Positions 46,228 to 54,566 of a DNA stretch of 64,000 nucleotides are shown here, in pieces; the first letter of the stretch is position 1, and each line of letters begins with the position of its first letter. The DNA is taken from assembly GCF_913777145.1 (NCBI RefSeq), contig NZ_CAJYPS010000029.1, forward strand, positions 1-64,000, read 5' to 3'. The translations under genes and the position numbers were made by a program. The notes beneath the pieces were generated by a model, which saw nothing but the letters and a program-made list of their open reading frames with translations, did not search any database and was not told the DNA's origin. This DNA comes from an uncultured Roseateles sp. Its GTDB lineage: Bacteria; Pseudomonadota; Gammaproteobacteria; Burkholderiales; Burkholderiaceae_C.

Positions 46228-47508
46228 TCAGAGCGCCAGGCTGTCGGCCCAGATGTTGTCGGCCCAGCCGCGCGCATAGGCCGCCTCGGCCTCGCTGGCC
46301 AGGGCCGACACCCCGCCCGCGCCGGGCACGGCCTTCATCAGCCGCTCGGCCGGGTCGTAGCGGTGCACCGAGGCCACATGACCGGCCTCGGTCGCGCTGA
46401 AGAAGCTGTAGCAGGTGTTCATCAGCAACGGGTCGGGGTTCACCGCCTCGCCCTTGAGCAGCTGCAGGATGGCCGCGGCGGCCAGCTTGGCCTGCTGGTT
46501 GGCCAGATGGGCGGACTTGGGCATCAGCGGCGCGGAGAACAGCGCATCGCCCAGCACGTGCACGCCAGGCGCCCCGCGCGCCTCCAGGCTCAGCCAGTCC
46601 ACCCCCACCCAGCGGCCGTTGACGTCGGCCAGGCCGCTGCGCAGCGCCAGGTCGCCGGCGCGCTGCGGCGGGATCAGGTTGAGCACATCGGCGCGCACCT
46701 CCTCGAACTCGAAGCGCGCCACCTCGCCCGCCACCTCGCGCAGCTCGGCATTCGGCTGGTAGCTCAGCACGCCGCGGTAGCGCCCCGCAAAGGCGCGCTC
46801 GAACAGCGCCCGCTTGCTCTGCACCTCGGGGTTGGCGTCCAGCACCAGCAGCTTGGCGCGCGGCCGGGTGCGCAACAGATAGTCGGCGATCAGACAGGCC
46901 CGCTCGTAGGGGCCGGGCGGGCAGCGGTAGGGCGCCTTGGGAATGCTCATCAGCACCACGCCGCCGTCGGGCAGCGCCTGCAGCTGGCGGCGCAGCAGCT
47001 CGGTCTGCGCGCCGGCCTTCCACGCGTGGACCGCACGCTGCATGGCGATGGCCTGCTCAAGACCCGGCACCGCCTCGGTCATGAAGCCTATGCCGGGCGC
47101 CAGCACCAGGCGGTCCCAGCCCAGGCGCTGGCCGTCGGCCAGCTGCAGGCTGCGGCCGGCAGGGTCCAGCCCGGTGGCCTCGCCCTGCAGCACGCGCACG
47201 CCCAGCGCCCGCAGGCCCGCGTAGCCCTGGCGCAGCGAGGCCGGCTCCGCCAGGCCGGCGATCACCAGGTTGGACATGGGGCAGGACAGGAACTGCGGCT
47301 CGCGCTCCACCAGCACCACCTCCACCGCGTCGCCGCCCCAGTGCTTCAGGTAATGCGCCGCCGTGGCGCCGCCAAAGCCGCCGCCCACGACGACGACCCG
47401 GCCCAGGCGCGGCCCGCGGGCGGCGGGCGCTGCACAGCCGGCCAGCGCCAGGCCCGAACCGGCCGCCAGCAGACGGCGCCGCGTCAGCGGCGCGGGCGCG
47501 GCGCTCAT
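46228..47508 (-). CDS. fccB: Flavocytochrome c sulfide dehydrogenase, flavin subunit
   Basis: 426 residues with a twin-arginine leader (LTRRRLLAAGSGLALAG) and a pyridine-nucleotide-disulfide-oxidoreductase-like FAD fold (VVVVGGGFGGATAAHYLK). The flavin-subunit C-terminal domain with NTCYSFFSATEAGHV is diagnostic of FccB/SoxF. It oxidises sulfide in the periplasm and passes electrons to the cytochrome partner encoded just before it, overlapping in ATGA. No other sox genes are visible. Confidence 0.9.
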   Translation of the reverse strand: MSAAPAPLTRRRLLAAGSGLALAGCAAPAARGPRLGRVVVVGGGFGGATAAHYLKHWGGDAVEVVLVEREPQFLSCPMSNLVIAGLAEPASLRQGYAGLRALGVRVLQGEATGLDPAGRSLQLADGQRLGWDRLVLAPGIGFMTEAVPGLEQAIAMQRAVHAWKAGAQTELLRRQLQALPDGGVVLMSIPKAPYRCPPGPYERACLIADYLLRTRPRAKLLVLDANPEVQSKRALFERAFAGRYRGVLSYQPNAELREVAGEVARFEFEEVRADVLNLIPPQRAGDLALRSGLADVNGRWVGVDWLSLEARGAPGVHVLGDALFSAPLMPKSAHLANQQAKLAAAAILQLLKGEAVNPDPLLMNTCYSFFSATEAGHVASVHRYDPAERLMKAVPGAGGVSALASEAEAAYARGWADNIWADSLAL

Positions 47509-47822
47509 CGCCGCCCTCCTGCCACGACCGCGGGCTGGGCCGCAAGGTAGCGGGCGATCTGCTGCAGTTGCTCGTCGCTGTAGCCACGCAGGATCTGCGG
47601 CATCACGGTGCCGGCGCGGGTGCCAGCCTTGTACTCGGCCAGCAGCGCCTGCAGCTCGCGCTGCGGGCGACCCGCCAGCACCGGCAGACCGGCGCGGGCG
47701 CGGCCGTCTGTGCCATGGCAGTTGGCACAGGTGGCGGCCAGCATGCGGCCGGGGTCCAGGTCTTGCGCCGGCAGCGTGGCCGGCATCATCAACAGCAGCA
47801 CGGGCAGGCGCCAGCAGCGCAT
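47505..47822 (-). CDS. c-type cytochrome subunit of sulfide dehydrogenase
   Basis: 105 residues with a signal peptide (LLLMMPATLPAQ), one haem motif CANCH near residue 32 and the axial methionine in TVMPQILRGYSD. It is the electron acceptor of the flavin subunit encoded downstream. Only one haem, where many FccA proteins carry two. The fused longer frame to 48569 is a shadow of the methyltransferase. Confidence 0.88.
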   Translation of the reverse strand: MRCWRLPVLLLMMPATLPAQDLDPGRMLAATCANCHGTDGRARAGLPVLAGRPQRELQALLAEYKAGTRAGTVMPQILRGYSDEQLQQIARYLAAQPAVVAGGRR

Positions 47823-47896
47823 CTCGACTCCTCCTCGCCCGTTACGCCGGGCCGGCGCATGATGGCCGCTTCCGGCGCCGGCCGCTAGGGCCGAGC

Positions 47897-48976
47897 TCAG
47901 AGCTTGTGGGAGCGGTCGCCGCGCACAAAGCCCAGCGCGTCGAAGCTGCCGCCGGGCGCCGCAAAGCCAATCACCTTGAACAGCTCGCCCATCTCGTGCT
48001 CGGCCATCAGCCGGTGGGCCATCGCACGGGCCGGCAGGTCGGCGTCGGCCATCAGCTCGGCCAGGCCGCAGTTCAGCAGGAAATGCCCCTGGCTGGTGTA
48101 GCCCAGCACCTCCAGCCCGGCCTCCTGGCCGGCCAGCGCGATGCCGGTGAAGTTCACATGGGCGGTGATGTCCTTGTCGCCCACGTCCACCAGCGGGTCG
48201 GGGTCGGCGCGGTGGGCCTGGTGGCACATCAGCGTGCCGCCGTGGCGCTGCGGCAGGTAGTACTCGGCCTCGGGAAAGCCGTAGTCGATCAGGAACAGCG
48301 CACCGCGGCGCAGATGGCCGGCCAGCGTCGCAACAAAGGCCTCGGCCTGCGCATGGATCTCGGTGACCGTGCCGGGCACGTAGGCGGCGTCCAGCGGCGG
48401 GCGCAGCGAGGTGTCGCGGTCCTCGAACGCAAAACCTGCTCCCGCACTCACCACACCGCGCTCGCGCCAGCGCTGGCCGTCGAAGGCCAGCAGCTGCACA
48501 GGCATCGCATCCAGCACCTCGTTGCCCACGCAGACCGCCTCCATCGTGTCGGGCAGCGCGTCCAGCCATTCCACGCGATCCGCCCAGCGCGCGAGGCGCT
48601 CGCGCTGGCGCTCGCGCAGCGAGGCCGACAGCTCGACGATGCGGTAGCGCACCGGGCCCACGCCCAGCGCATCCAGCTCGGCGATCAGCTGTGCGGCCAG
48701 CGCGCCGGAGCCGGCGCCAAACTCCACCACCTCGCGGCAGCCGCTGTGCTGCAGCGCCTGCGCGACCTGGCGCGCCAGCGCGCGGCCGAACAGCGGCGAC
48801 AGCTCGGGCGCGGTGACGAAGTCCGAGCCCTGCTCGGGCATCAGGCCGAACTTGCGGCGCCCGCCGCTGTAGTAGCCCAGCCCCGGCGCATACAGCGCCA
48901 GCGACATGAAGCGGTCAAAGCCCAGCCAGCCGCCCGCCTGGGCGATCTCGGCATGCATCAGTTCATTCAGAGTCAT
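47897..48976 (-). CDS. MidA/NDUFAF7-family SAM-dependent methyltransferase
   Basis: 359 residues of the class I methyltransferase_28 family. SAM-binding EFGAGSGALAAQLI near residue 93, then VELSASLRERQ and GNEVLDAMPVQ. The mitochondrial relative NDUFAF7 symmetrically dimethylates an arginine of complex I; bacterial targets are unproven. ATG overlaps the stop of the upstream c-di-GMP gene. Confidence 0.85.
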   Translation of the reverse strand: MTLNELMHAEIAQAGGWLGFDRFMSLALYAPGLGYYSGGRRKFGLMPEQGSDFVTAPELSPLFGRALARQVAQALQHSGCREVVEFGAGSGALAAQLIAELDALGVGPVRYRIVELSASLRERQRERLARWADRVEWLDALPDTMEAVCVGNEVLDAMPVQLLAFDGQRWRERGVVSAGAGFAFEDRDTSLRPPLDAAYVPGTVTEIHAQAEAFVATLAGHLRRGALFLIDYGFPEAEYYLPQRHGGTLMCHQAHRADPDPLVDVGDKDITAHVNFTGIALAGQEAGLEVLGYTSQGHFLLNCGLAELMADADLPARAMAHRLMAEHEMGELFKVIGFAAPGGSFDALGFVRGDRSHKL

Positions 48977-51048
48977 CGGGTTCGGGCCCAGGCCTCGAAG
49001 GTGGCCGCCGGCATGGGCGGGCCGATCAGCTCGCCCTGCAGCTGGCCGCAGCCCCAGCCGGACAGCAGCTGCCATTGCTCGTTGGTGCGCACGCCCTCGG
49101 CGGTCACGTCCAGGCCCAGACCCGTGGCCATCTGCACGATGGCACGCGTGATCGCCTGCGCGCCACGGTCGGCCGGCAGGCGGGCCACAAAGCTCTGGTC
49201 GATCTTGAGCTTGTCCACCGGCAGCTCGGTCAGATGGGCCAGCGAGGTGTAGCCGGTGCCGAAGTCGTCCATGGACACGCTCAGGCCCAGGCTGCGCAGC
49301 GCGGCCAGCGTCTGCGGCGCATGCTCGATGTCGTCCACCAGCATGCGCTCGGTGAGCTCCAGCTCCAGCCACTCGCCGCGCGCGCCGGTGTCGCTCAGCA
49401 CCTCGCGCACCGTGTCGATGAAGCCGTCCAGCTGGAACTGCATGCTGGAGAGGTTGACCGCGATGCGCACGTCGGCCAGCCCCTGCTCGCGCCAGCGGCG
49501 CGCGGTCAGCGCGGCCTGGCGCAGCACCCAGCCGCCCAGGTCGTGCATCAGCGGATGGCGCTCGGCCACCGCGATGAAATGGTCGGGGCCCAGCAGGCCG
49601 CGCTGCGGATGGCGCCAGCGCAGCAGCGCCTCGGCGCCGCTGAGGCGGCCGGTGGTGGCGTCCACCTGGGGCTGGAAGAACAGCTCGAACTCGTCGCGCG
49701 TCAGCGCCTGCACCAGCTCGGCCTCCAGCACCAGGTCCGCATAGGCGGTCTCGGCCAGCGCGGGCTCGAAGAACTGGTAGGTCGCGCGGCCGCGGGCCTT
49801 GGCGCGGTACATCGCGGCATCGGCGTGCTGTATCAGCTCGTCGGCATGGCGGCCATCGTCCGGGTAGAAGGCCACGCCTATGGACGGGGTCACCGACAGC
49901 GCGCGGCCGTCGGCACGCACCGGCACCTCCACCACCGACAGCAGCGCCTGCAGCACGACCTTGGCGTCCTCGCGGCTGCTGAGGTCGGTCAGCAGCACGA
50001 CGAACTCGTCGCCGCCGAAGCGGCCCACCAGGTCGCTGTCACGCAGCGCAAAGCTCAGGCGCTCGGCCACGGTGACCAGCACCTGGTCACCCTCCAGGTG
50101 GCCCAGCGAATCGTTCACGCGCTTGAAGTTGTCCAGGTCTATGAACAGCAGCGCCAGCATCTCGCCGTCGCGCGAGGCGCGCTCCACCAGCGCCGCCATG
50201 CGCTCCATGAAGGCCGCGCGGTTGAGCAGGCCGGTGAGGCTGTCGTGCAGCGCCAGATGCTGGATGCGGGCCTCGCTGTCCAGCCGGTCGCGGATGTCGC
50301 GCACGATGCTCATGCGCTGCTTCTCGCCGCTGCGCTCCAGCGTGCGCACGATGACCTCCACCGGCAGCGGGCTGCCGTCCCGGTGGCGGGCACAGGTCTC
50401 GTAGCGGGTCTCGCGTCCGGCCAGCATCACCTCGCGCACCTTGGGCACCTCGTCGGGCATCAGGAACTCGAGGATGTTCCGCCCCAGCAGCTCGTCCAGC
50501 GCATAGCCGGTCAGCGCGCACAGCGAGGGGTTGGCATCGGTGATGACGCCGTCCTTGTGGAATACGATGCCCTCGGCCGACGCGTCCAAGAACTTGGCCA
50601 GGCGCGCCTCCGACTCGCGCACCCGCTGCTCGGCCAGGCGGTGGCGCGTGATGTCGTTGACCAGCACACAGCAGCCCAGCAGCGTGCCGTGGTCGTCGAA
50701 GTGCGGGCTCAGGTGCACCTCGATGAAGCGCGGTGCGCCGCCGCCCGGCGGCAGCTCGCGCTCGTAGATCACCGACACCTGCTCACGCACCACCCGGTCC
50801 ACCGCCGGCTGCACCGCGGCCAGCGCCTCGGCACCGACGATGTCGCCGAAGGTCTTGCCCACGATGCTCTGCTCGGTCAGCCCGAAGGCCTCGGCATAGC
50901 CGCGGTTGGCGAACAGGCAGCGGTAGCTGCCGGCCTCGTAGAGCGCGATCCAGGCGGGCACATGATTGGCCACCAGCCGCAGCCGGGCGGCATGCAGATC
51001 GGCCAGCGCGCGTGCGTTCAGCGGGTCAGTATCGAATGGGCCAGACAC
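48973..51048 (-). CDS. PAS-PAS-GGDEF-EAL cyclic-di-GMP protein
   Basis: 691 residues. Two PAS domains (about 20-140 and 150-265), GGDEF with FGGDEF near residue 345 preceded five residues earlier by an RDSD allosteric inhibitory site, and an EAL domain from GAEALLRW near 471. LELTERML, MDDFGTG and KIDQSF are intact; VRT replaces the usual VET. Both synthesis and hydrolysis are possible. GTG start overlaps the UDG gene by 31 bases. Last motif QGELIGPPMP is normal. Confidence 0.92.
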   Translation of the reverse strand: MSGPFDTDPLNARALADLHAARLRLVANHVPAWIALYEAGSYRCLFANRGYAEAFGLTEQSIVGKTFGDIVGAEALAAVQPAVDRVVREQVSVIYERELPPGGGAPRFIEVHLSPHFDDHGTLLGCCVLVNDITRHRLAEQRVRESEARLAKFLDASAEGIVFHKDGVITDANPSLCALTGYALDELLGRNILEFLMPDEVPKVREVMLAGRETRYETCARHRDGSPLPVEVIVRTLERSGEKQRMSIVRDIRDRLDSEARIQHLALHDSLTGLLNRAAFMERMAALVERASRDGEMLALLFIDLDNFKRVNDSLGHLEGDQVLVTVAERLSFALRDSDLVGRFGGDEFVVLLTDLSSREDAKVVLQALLSVVEVPVRADGRALSVTPSIGVAFYPDDGRHADELIQHADAAMYRAKARGRATYQFFEPALAETAYADLVLEAELVQALTRDEFELFFQPQVDATTGRLSGAEALLRWRHPQRGLLGPDHFIAVAERHPLMHDLGGWVLRQAALTARRWREQGLADVRIAVNLSSMQFQLDGFIDTVREVLSDTGARGEWLELELTERMLVDDIEHAPQTLAALRSLGLSVSMDDFGTGYTSLAHLTELPVDKLKIDQSFVARLPADRGAQAITRAIVQMATGLGLDVTAEGVRTNEQWQLLSGWGCGQLQGELIGPPMPAATFEAWARTR

Positions 51049-51881
51049 AGGTCATCCCAGGCACCGGCCTTGTCGGCCGGGGAACGCAACAGATAGGCCG
51101 GATGGTAGGTGACGACCAGCGGCGTCTGCTGCCACTGGTGCACCCGGCCACGCAACCGGCCCAGAGGCTCGGCCAGGCCGGTGAGACGGCGCGCCGCCAG
51201 CGGGCCCATGGCCAGCACCAGCTGCGGCTGCAGCAGCGCCAGCTGGCGCGCCAGCAGCGGTTCGCAGGCCGCCAGCTCGGCCGCGTCGGGCGCACGCCCG
51301 CGCGCCGGGCGGCACTTGATCAACGGGGTCACGAACACGCCGGGCGTCTCGCCGCCGCGGCGCTCGCCCACCGCGGCCAGCATGCGGTCCAGCAGGCGGC
51401 CCGCCTCGCTGACCAGCGGCTGGCCGGCCGCGTCGTCGGCCTCGTCGGGCGGATCGGTCACCACCAGCCAGCGCGCCGCCGACACCGCACCGGCGCCGAA
51501 CACCGGCTGGCGGCGCTGCTCGCACAGCCCGCAGGCGCGGCAGCCGGGCACCGCCCCGCGCAAGGCCTCCAGGTCCAGCGTGGCCAGGTCGGCCAGCGGC
51601 TCGCGGCCCGGCAGCGCCTGGGCCAGCACCTCGGCCGCAGCGACGGGGCGGGCGGCGGGGCGTTCGTCCACGCGCCGCGGCGCGGGCTCAGGCGCGCGCT
51701 CAAGGGCCGGCGCAGACACCGGCTCGGCCGCGCGCGGCGCGGGGCGCTCGGTCGGCGGCTGGGGCGCGCGAGCGCGGGTCTCGACCGCATCGTCTTCGGG
51801 CGCCGGCTCGGCCAGCGCAGGCGGCGGCAGCCGGTAGCCCATCTCGGCCAGCATCGCGCGCTGGCGTGCATCCCAGCTCAT
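51018..51881 (-). CDS. Type 4-like uracil-DNA glycosylase, motif 1 altered
   Basis: 287 residues. An N-terminal Pro/Ala/Arg-rich stretch (about 25-110) leads to the iron-sulfur UDG domain. Ligand cysteines in CRACGLCEQR and downstream in IKCRP...AAC. The family's catalytic GEAPG loop reads VTDPPDEADD here, whereas the late histidine in VVTYHPAYLLR is kept. Part of the tsaB-rimI-UDG gene order typical of the group. May have lost activity or changed substrate; start at 51881 overlaps rimI. Confidence 0.82.
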   Translation of the reverse strand: MSWDARQRAMLAEMGYRLPPPALAEPAPEDDAVETRARAPQPPTERPAPRAAEPVSAPALERAPEPAPRRVDERPAARPVAAAEVLAQALPGREPLADLATLDLEALRGAVPGCRACGLCEQRRQPVFGAGAVSAARWLVVTDPPDEADDAAGQPLVSEAGRLLDRMLAAVGERRGGETPGVFVTPLIKCRPARGRAPDAAELAACEPLLARQLALLQPQLVLAMGPLAARRLTGLAEPLGRLRGRVHQWQQTPLVVTYHPAYLLRSPADKAGAWDDLCLAHSILTR

Positions 51882-52375
51882 GCGGCCTCTCCGATCGGGT
51901 CCAGCGGCAGGTTCATCAGCAGCGCGTCCTCGCGCGGCCCCTGCAGCACCGGGTAGTAGCCGCGGCGCAGGCCCAGCTGCTGAAAGCCGTAGCGGCGGTA
52001 GACCGCCTGCGCACGCTCGTTGCTCTGACGCACCTCCAGCCACAGCTGCGACAGGCCCTGGGCACGGGCGGCCGCCACCAGGCGGTCCAGCATCAGCACC
52101 GCCAGGCCGCGGCCCTGCCAGGCCGGCGCCACCGTGATGTTGAGCAGGTGCATCTCCTCGTAGCCCGGCATCGCGACCCAGTAGCCCAGCAGCTCGTGGC
52201 GCGGGCCGCGCAGCACCTCGGCCGGGTAGCCGGCGGCGAGCGAATCGACAAAGTTGCCATGCGTCCAGGGCACGGGATAGGCCTGGCGCTCCACCACCAT
52301 CACGTCGACCAGATCGGGCACGCGCATCGCCGCCGCCTCCCAGGCCGGCAGGCCGCGCTCGGGCAAGGCGTTCAT
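51878..52375 (-). CDS. rimI: Ribosomal protein alanine N-acetyltransferase
   Basis: 165-residue GNAT protein. Acetyl-CoA loop in VAPAWQGRGLAVLML and ARAQGLSQLWLEVRQSNERAQAVYRRYGF are typical of RimI, which acetylates ribosomal protein S18. Overlaps tsaB by four bases (ATGA). Confidence 0.92.
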   Translation of the reverse strand: MNALPERGLPAWEAAAMRVPDLVDVMVVERQAYPVPWTHGNFVDSLAAGYPAEVLRGPRHELLGYWVAMPGYEEMHLLNITVAPAWQGRGLAVLMLDRLVAAARAQGLSQLWLEVRQSNERAQAVYRRYGFQQLGLRRGYYPVLQGPREDALLMNLPLDPIGEAA

Positions 52376-53061
52376 GCGCGTTCCCGCTCCGCCGTGGTCA
52401 GCGCCACCTTGTCGCGCACATAGAGCGGCAGCGCGTCGGCCGGGTCCAGCAACTCGCCACGCTGCCAGGCGGCCTGCGCAAGCGCCCCCAGCGCCGCGGC
52501 GCGCGAGCGGGCGCGGGGCCAGGCGTTGCGGAGCTCGCCCAGCACGGCCGCGTATTCGGTCAGCGCCGAGCCGGCCACGGCCAGCGGCTCACCCTGCTCG
52601 GCCCAGCGGGCCAGCAGCGCGACTGGTGCATACAGCGCGGGGGCCTGCAGCACCTGCCAGCCCGCGGGCGTGAAGCGGTAGTGGGCGGCGTAGATCTCGC
52701 CTATGCGCGCGTCCATCGCGACCCAGACCTCGTCGCCCGCCCCTTGAGCACGCGCGTCCTCGGCCACCAGCATCAGGCTGTCTATGGCCAGCACCGGCTT
52801 GCCGGCACCGAAGGCCAGGCCCTGTGCCACCGCGCAGGCGGTGCGCAGGCCGGTGAAGGCACCCGGCCCCTGGCCGAACGCGATCGCGTCCAGCTGGCCC
52901 AGCGCCAGCCCCTCGGCGGCCAGCAGCGCCTGCACCTCGGGCAGCAGGCGCGCCGATGCCTGTGCGCCCCCGGCCACCTCGCAGCAGCGGGTGCCGGCGG
53001 GCGTCACAAGGGCCAGGGCCAGGGTGTCGGTGGCACTGTCGAGAGCAAGCAAAACGGGCAT
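52372..53061 (-). CDS. tsaB: tRNA threonylcarbamoyladenosine biosynthesis protein TsaB
   Basis: 229 residues of an ASKHA-fold protein that, with TsaD and TsaE, puts threonylcarbamoyl on A37 of ANN-decoding tRNAs. Signatures are LALDSATDTLALAL at the start and FGQGPGAFTGLRTACAVAQGLAFG. Coupled to rimI. Confidence 0.94.
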   Translation of the reverse strand: MPVLLALDSATDTLALALVTPAGTRCCEVAGGAQASARLLPEVQALLAAEGLALGQLDAIAFGQGPGAFTGLRTACAVAQGLAFGAGKPVLAIDSLMLVAEDARAQGAGDEVWVAMDARIGEIYAAHYRFTPAGWQVLQAPALYAPVALLARWAEQGEPLAVAGSALTEYAAVLGELRNAWPRARSRAAALGALAQAAWQRGELLDPADALPLYVRDKVALTTAERERA

Positions 53062-53111
53062 CGAGGCAGTTTACCGTCGCCCCCTCGGGCGTCGCCCCGC
53101 AGCCCGGGGGC

Positions 53112-53615
53112 TCACAGCAGCTGCGGATTGAGCTGCCAGACCGTCCAGGTCAGCACCGACGCGAAGCTCACCCAGGCCAGGTAGGGCAGCAGCAGCCAGC
53201 CCGCGGCGCGGCGGATGCGCCCGAAGCGCCAGGCCGTGGCCGCCACCAGCGCCAGCAGCAGCAGCACGTCCAGCATCGCCAGGCCGCCGTCGCGCCACGC
53301 GAAGAACAGCCAGGACCACAGCGCATTCACCGCCAGCTGCACGACAAACAGCCCCAGCACCGCGCGCCGCGCCGGCGCGGCGGACTCGCGCCACACCAGC
53401 CAGGCCGCCACCGCCATCAGCGTGTAGAGCAGCGACCACACCGGCCCGAACACCCAGGCCGGCGGCGCCCAGGCGGGCCGCGTCAGTTCGGCATAGAACA
53501 CCGGCGCACTGCGCGAGGCCTGCGCCCCCAGCGCCGCGGCGACGGACACGAACAGCAACCAGCCCAGCAGGCCCAGGGCCTGGGCGACACGAGACGGACG
53601 GGACAACAGCAGCAT
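53112..53615 (-). CDS. TspO/MBR family membrane protein
   Basis: 167 residues, five helices. Motif WAPPAWVFGPVWSLLYTLMAVAAWLVW and PYLAWVSFASVLTWTVWQLN define the translocator-protein family, which binds porphyrins and helps regulate tetrapyrrole or oxidative responses. ATG at 53615 with GGAG in range is chosen over TTG at 53624. Confidence 0.92.
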   Translation of the reverse strand: MLLLSRPSRVAQALGLLGWLLFVSVAAALGAQASRSAPVFYAELTRPAWAPPAWVFGPVWSLLYTLMAVAAWLVWRESAAPARRAVLGLFVVQLAVNALWSWLFFAWRDGGLAMLDVLLLLALVAATAWRFGRIRRAAGWLLLPYLAWVSFASVLTWTVWQLNPQLL

Positions 53616-53686
53616 GGCCAGCAACTCCAGAAAACGCAGGACGCCAGCCCCAGGCGGCGCCCCGCAACACCTGGCGCCAAGCCTAA

Positions 53687-53735
53687 GGCAACGCTGAATA
53701 AGTCGCCGCGCGCGAGGGACTTGTTCAGCGTTGCC
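53687..53735. repeat. 18-bp inverted-repeat element (MITE-like or IS remnant)
   Basis: GGCAACGCTGAATAAGTC (53687-53704) pairs with GACTTGTTCAGCGTTGCC (53718-53735) around a 13-base GC-rich loop, with a single U-G wobble in RNA. The symmetry extends imperfectly to 53681-53742 through flanking GCCTAA and CTAAGGC. No ORF lies inside. It looks like a miniature element or abutted insertion-sequence ends between tspO and lepB. Confidence 0.6.
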
Positions 53736-53843
53736 CTAAGGCGAATCGCATGGGCCGAGGGCCCATCGGGTCATCGTCGGCCGCCACTCAGGCGCCCCGC
53801 GCCGCCATTCGCCGCAGCCCACACCCCGCCTGACCCGCCGCGC

Positions 53844-54560
53844 ATGAGCATGGACGCCATGATGAAGCGCCTCCCCCCTCTTCGCCCGCTGCTGCGCGAG
53901 CAGCGCGGCTTCTTGATGTTCCTGCTGAGCTTTGCGCTGCTGCGCACCGCGGTGGCCGACTGGAACCCCATCCCTTCCGGCTCCATGCGCCCCACGCTGA
54001 AGGAGGGCGACGTGGTGCTGGTGAACCGCCTGGCCTACGACCTCAAGCTGCCGCTGACCGATGTGGTGCTGCTGCCGCTGGGCGAGCCACAGCGCAGCGA
54101 CGTGGTCACCTTCCGTGCGCCGGACACCGGCACGCGGCTGATCAAGCGCATCGTGGGCCTGCCCGGCGACCGCATCGCGCTGCACGACGACCGCCTGTGG
54201 CTCAACGGCAGCCCGCTGGGCTATGACGCGGCCCAGCGCGGCGGCGAGTGGCTGGCGCCCGGCTGGGCCACCGACGCGCTGCGCGCCACCGAACAACTGC
54301 CCGGCCGGCCCCACATGGTGCAGTGGCTGCCCCAGGTGCCGGCGCGCCGCGACATGGCCGAGATCACGCTGCCGCCTGGCCAGTTCTTCATGATGGGCGA
54401 CAACCGCGACAACAGCGCGGACTCACGCGCCTTCGGACCCGTGCCGCGCGAGGCCCTGATAGGCCGCGCCCACCATGTGCTGGTCTCGGCCGACTGGCTG
54501 GGCGAGGACGGCTGGCGGCTGGCGCCACGCTTCGCGCGCTGGGGGCGCGCGATCCGCTGA
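53844..54560 (+). CDS. lepB: Signal peptidase I
   Basis: 238-residue membrane serine protease that removes Sec signal peptides. Catalytic Ser47 in PSGSMRPTL and Lys101 in LIKRIVGLPGD; GDNRDNSADSR is the family's box E. Only one N-terminal helix (about 21-37), fewer than the two of E. coli LepB. It is not in the usual lepA-lepB-rnc operon, so it may be a paralogue. ATG at 53844 follows an intergenic stretch with the inverted repeat. Confidence 0.9.
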   Translation: MSMDAMMKRLPPLRPLLREQRGFLMFLLSFALLRTAVADWNPIPSGSMRPTLKEGDVVLVNRLAYDLKLPLTDVVLLPLGEPQRSDVVTFRAPDTGTRLIKRIVGLPGDRIALHDDRLWLNGSPLGYDAAQRGGEWLAPGWATDALRATEQLPGRPHMVQWLPQVPARRDMAEITLPPGQFFMMGDNRDNSADSRAFGPVPREALIGRAHHVLVSADWLGEDGWRLAPRFARWGRAIR

Positions 54561-54566
54561 AGAAGC

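Noticed and set aside
47505-48569. 354-residue minus-strand ORF uniting cytochrome and upstream sequence
   Set aside because: Only the last 105 residues resemble a cytochrome with signal peptide; the rest is the shadow frame of the methyltransferase gene.
52956-53843. Extended reading frame in front of lepB
   Set aside because: It crosses tspO and the inverted repeat and is Gln/Arg/Pro-rich; signal peptidase similarity begins at the ATG at 53844.
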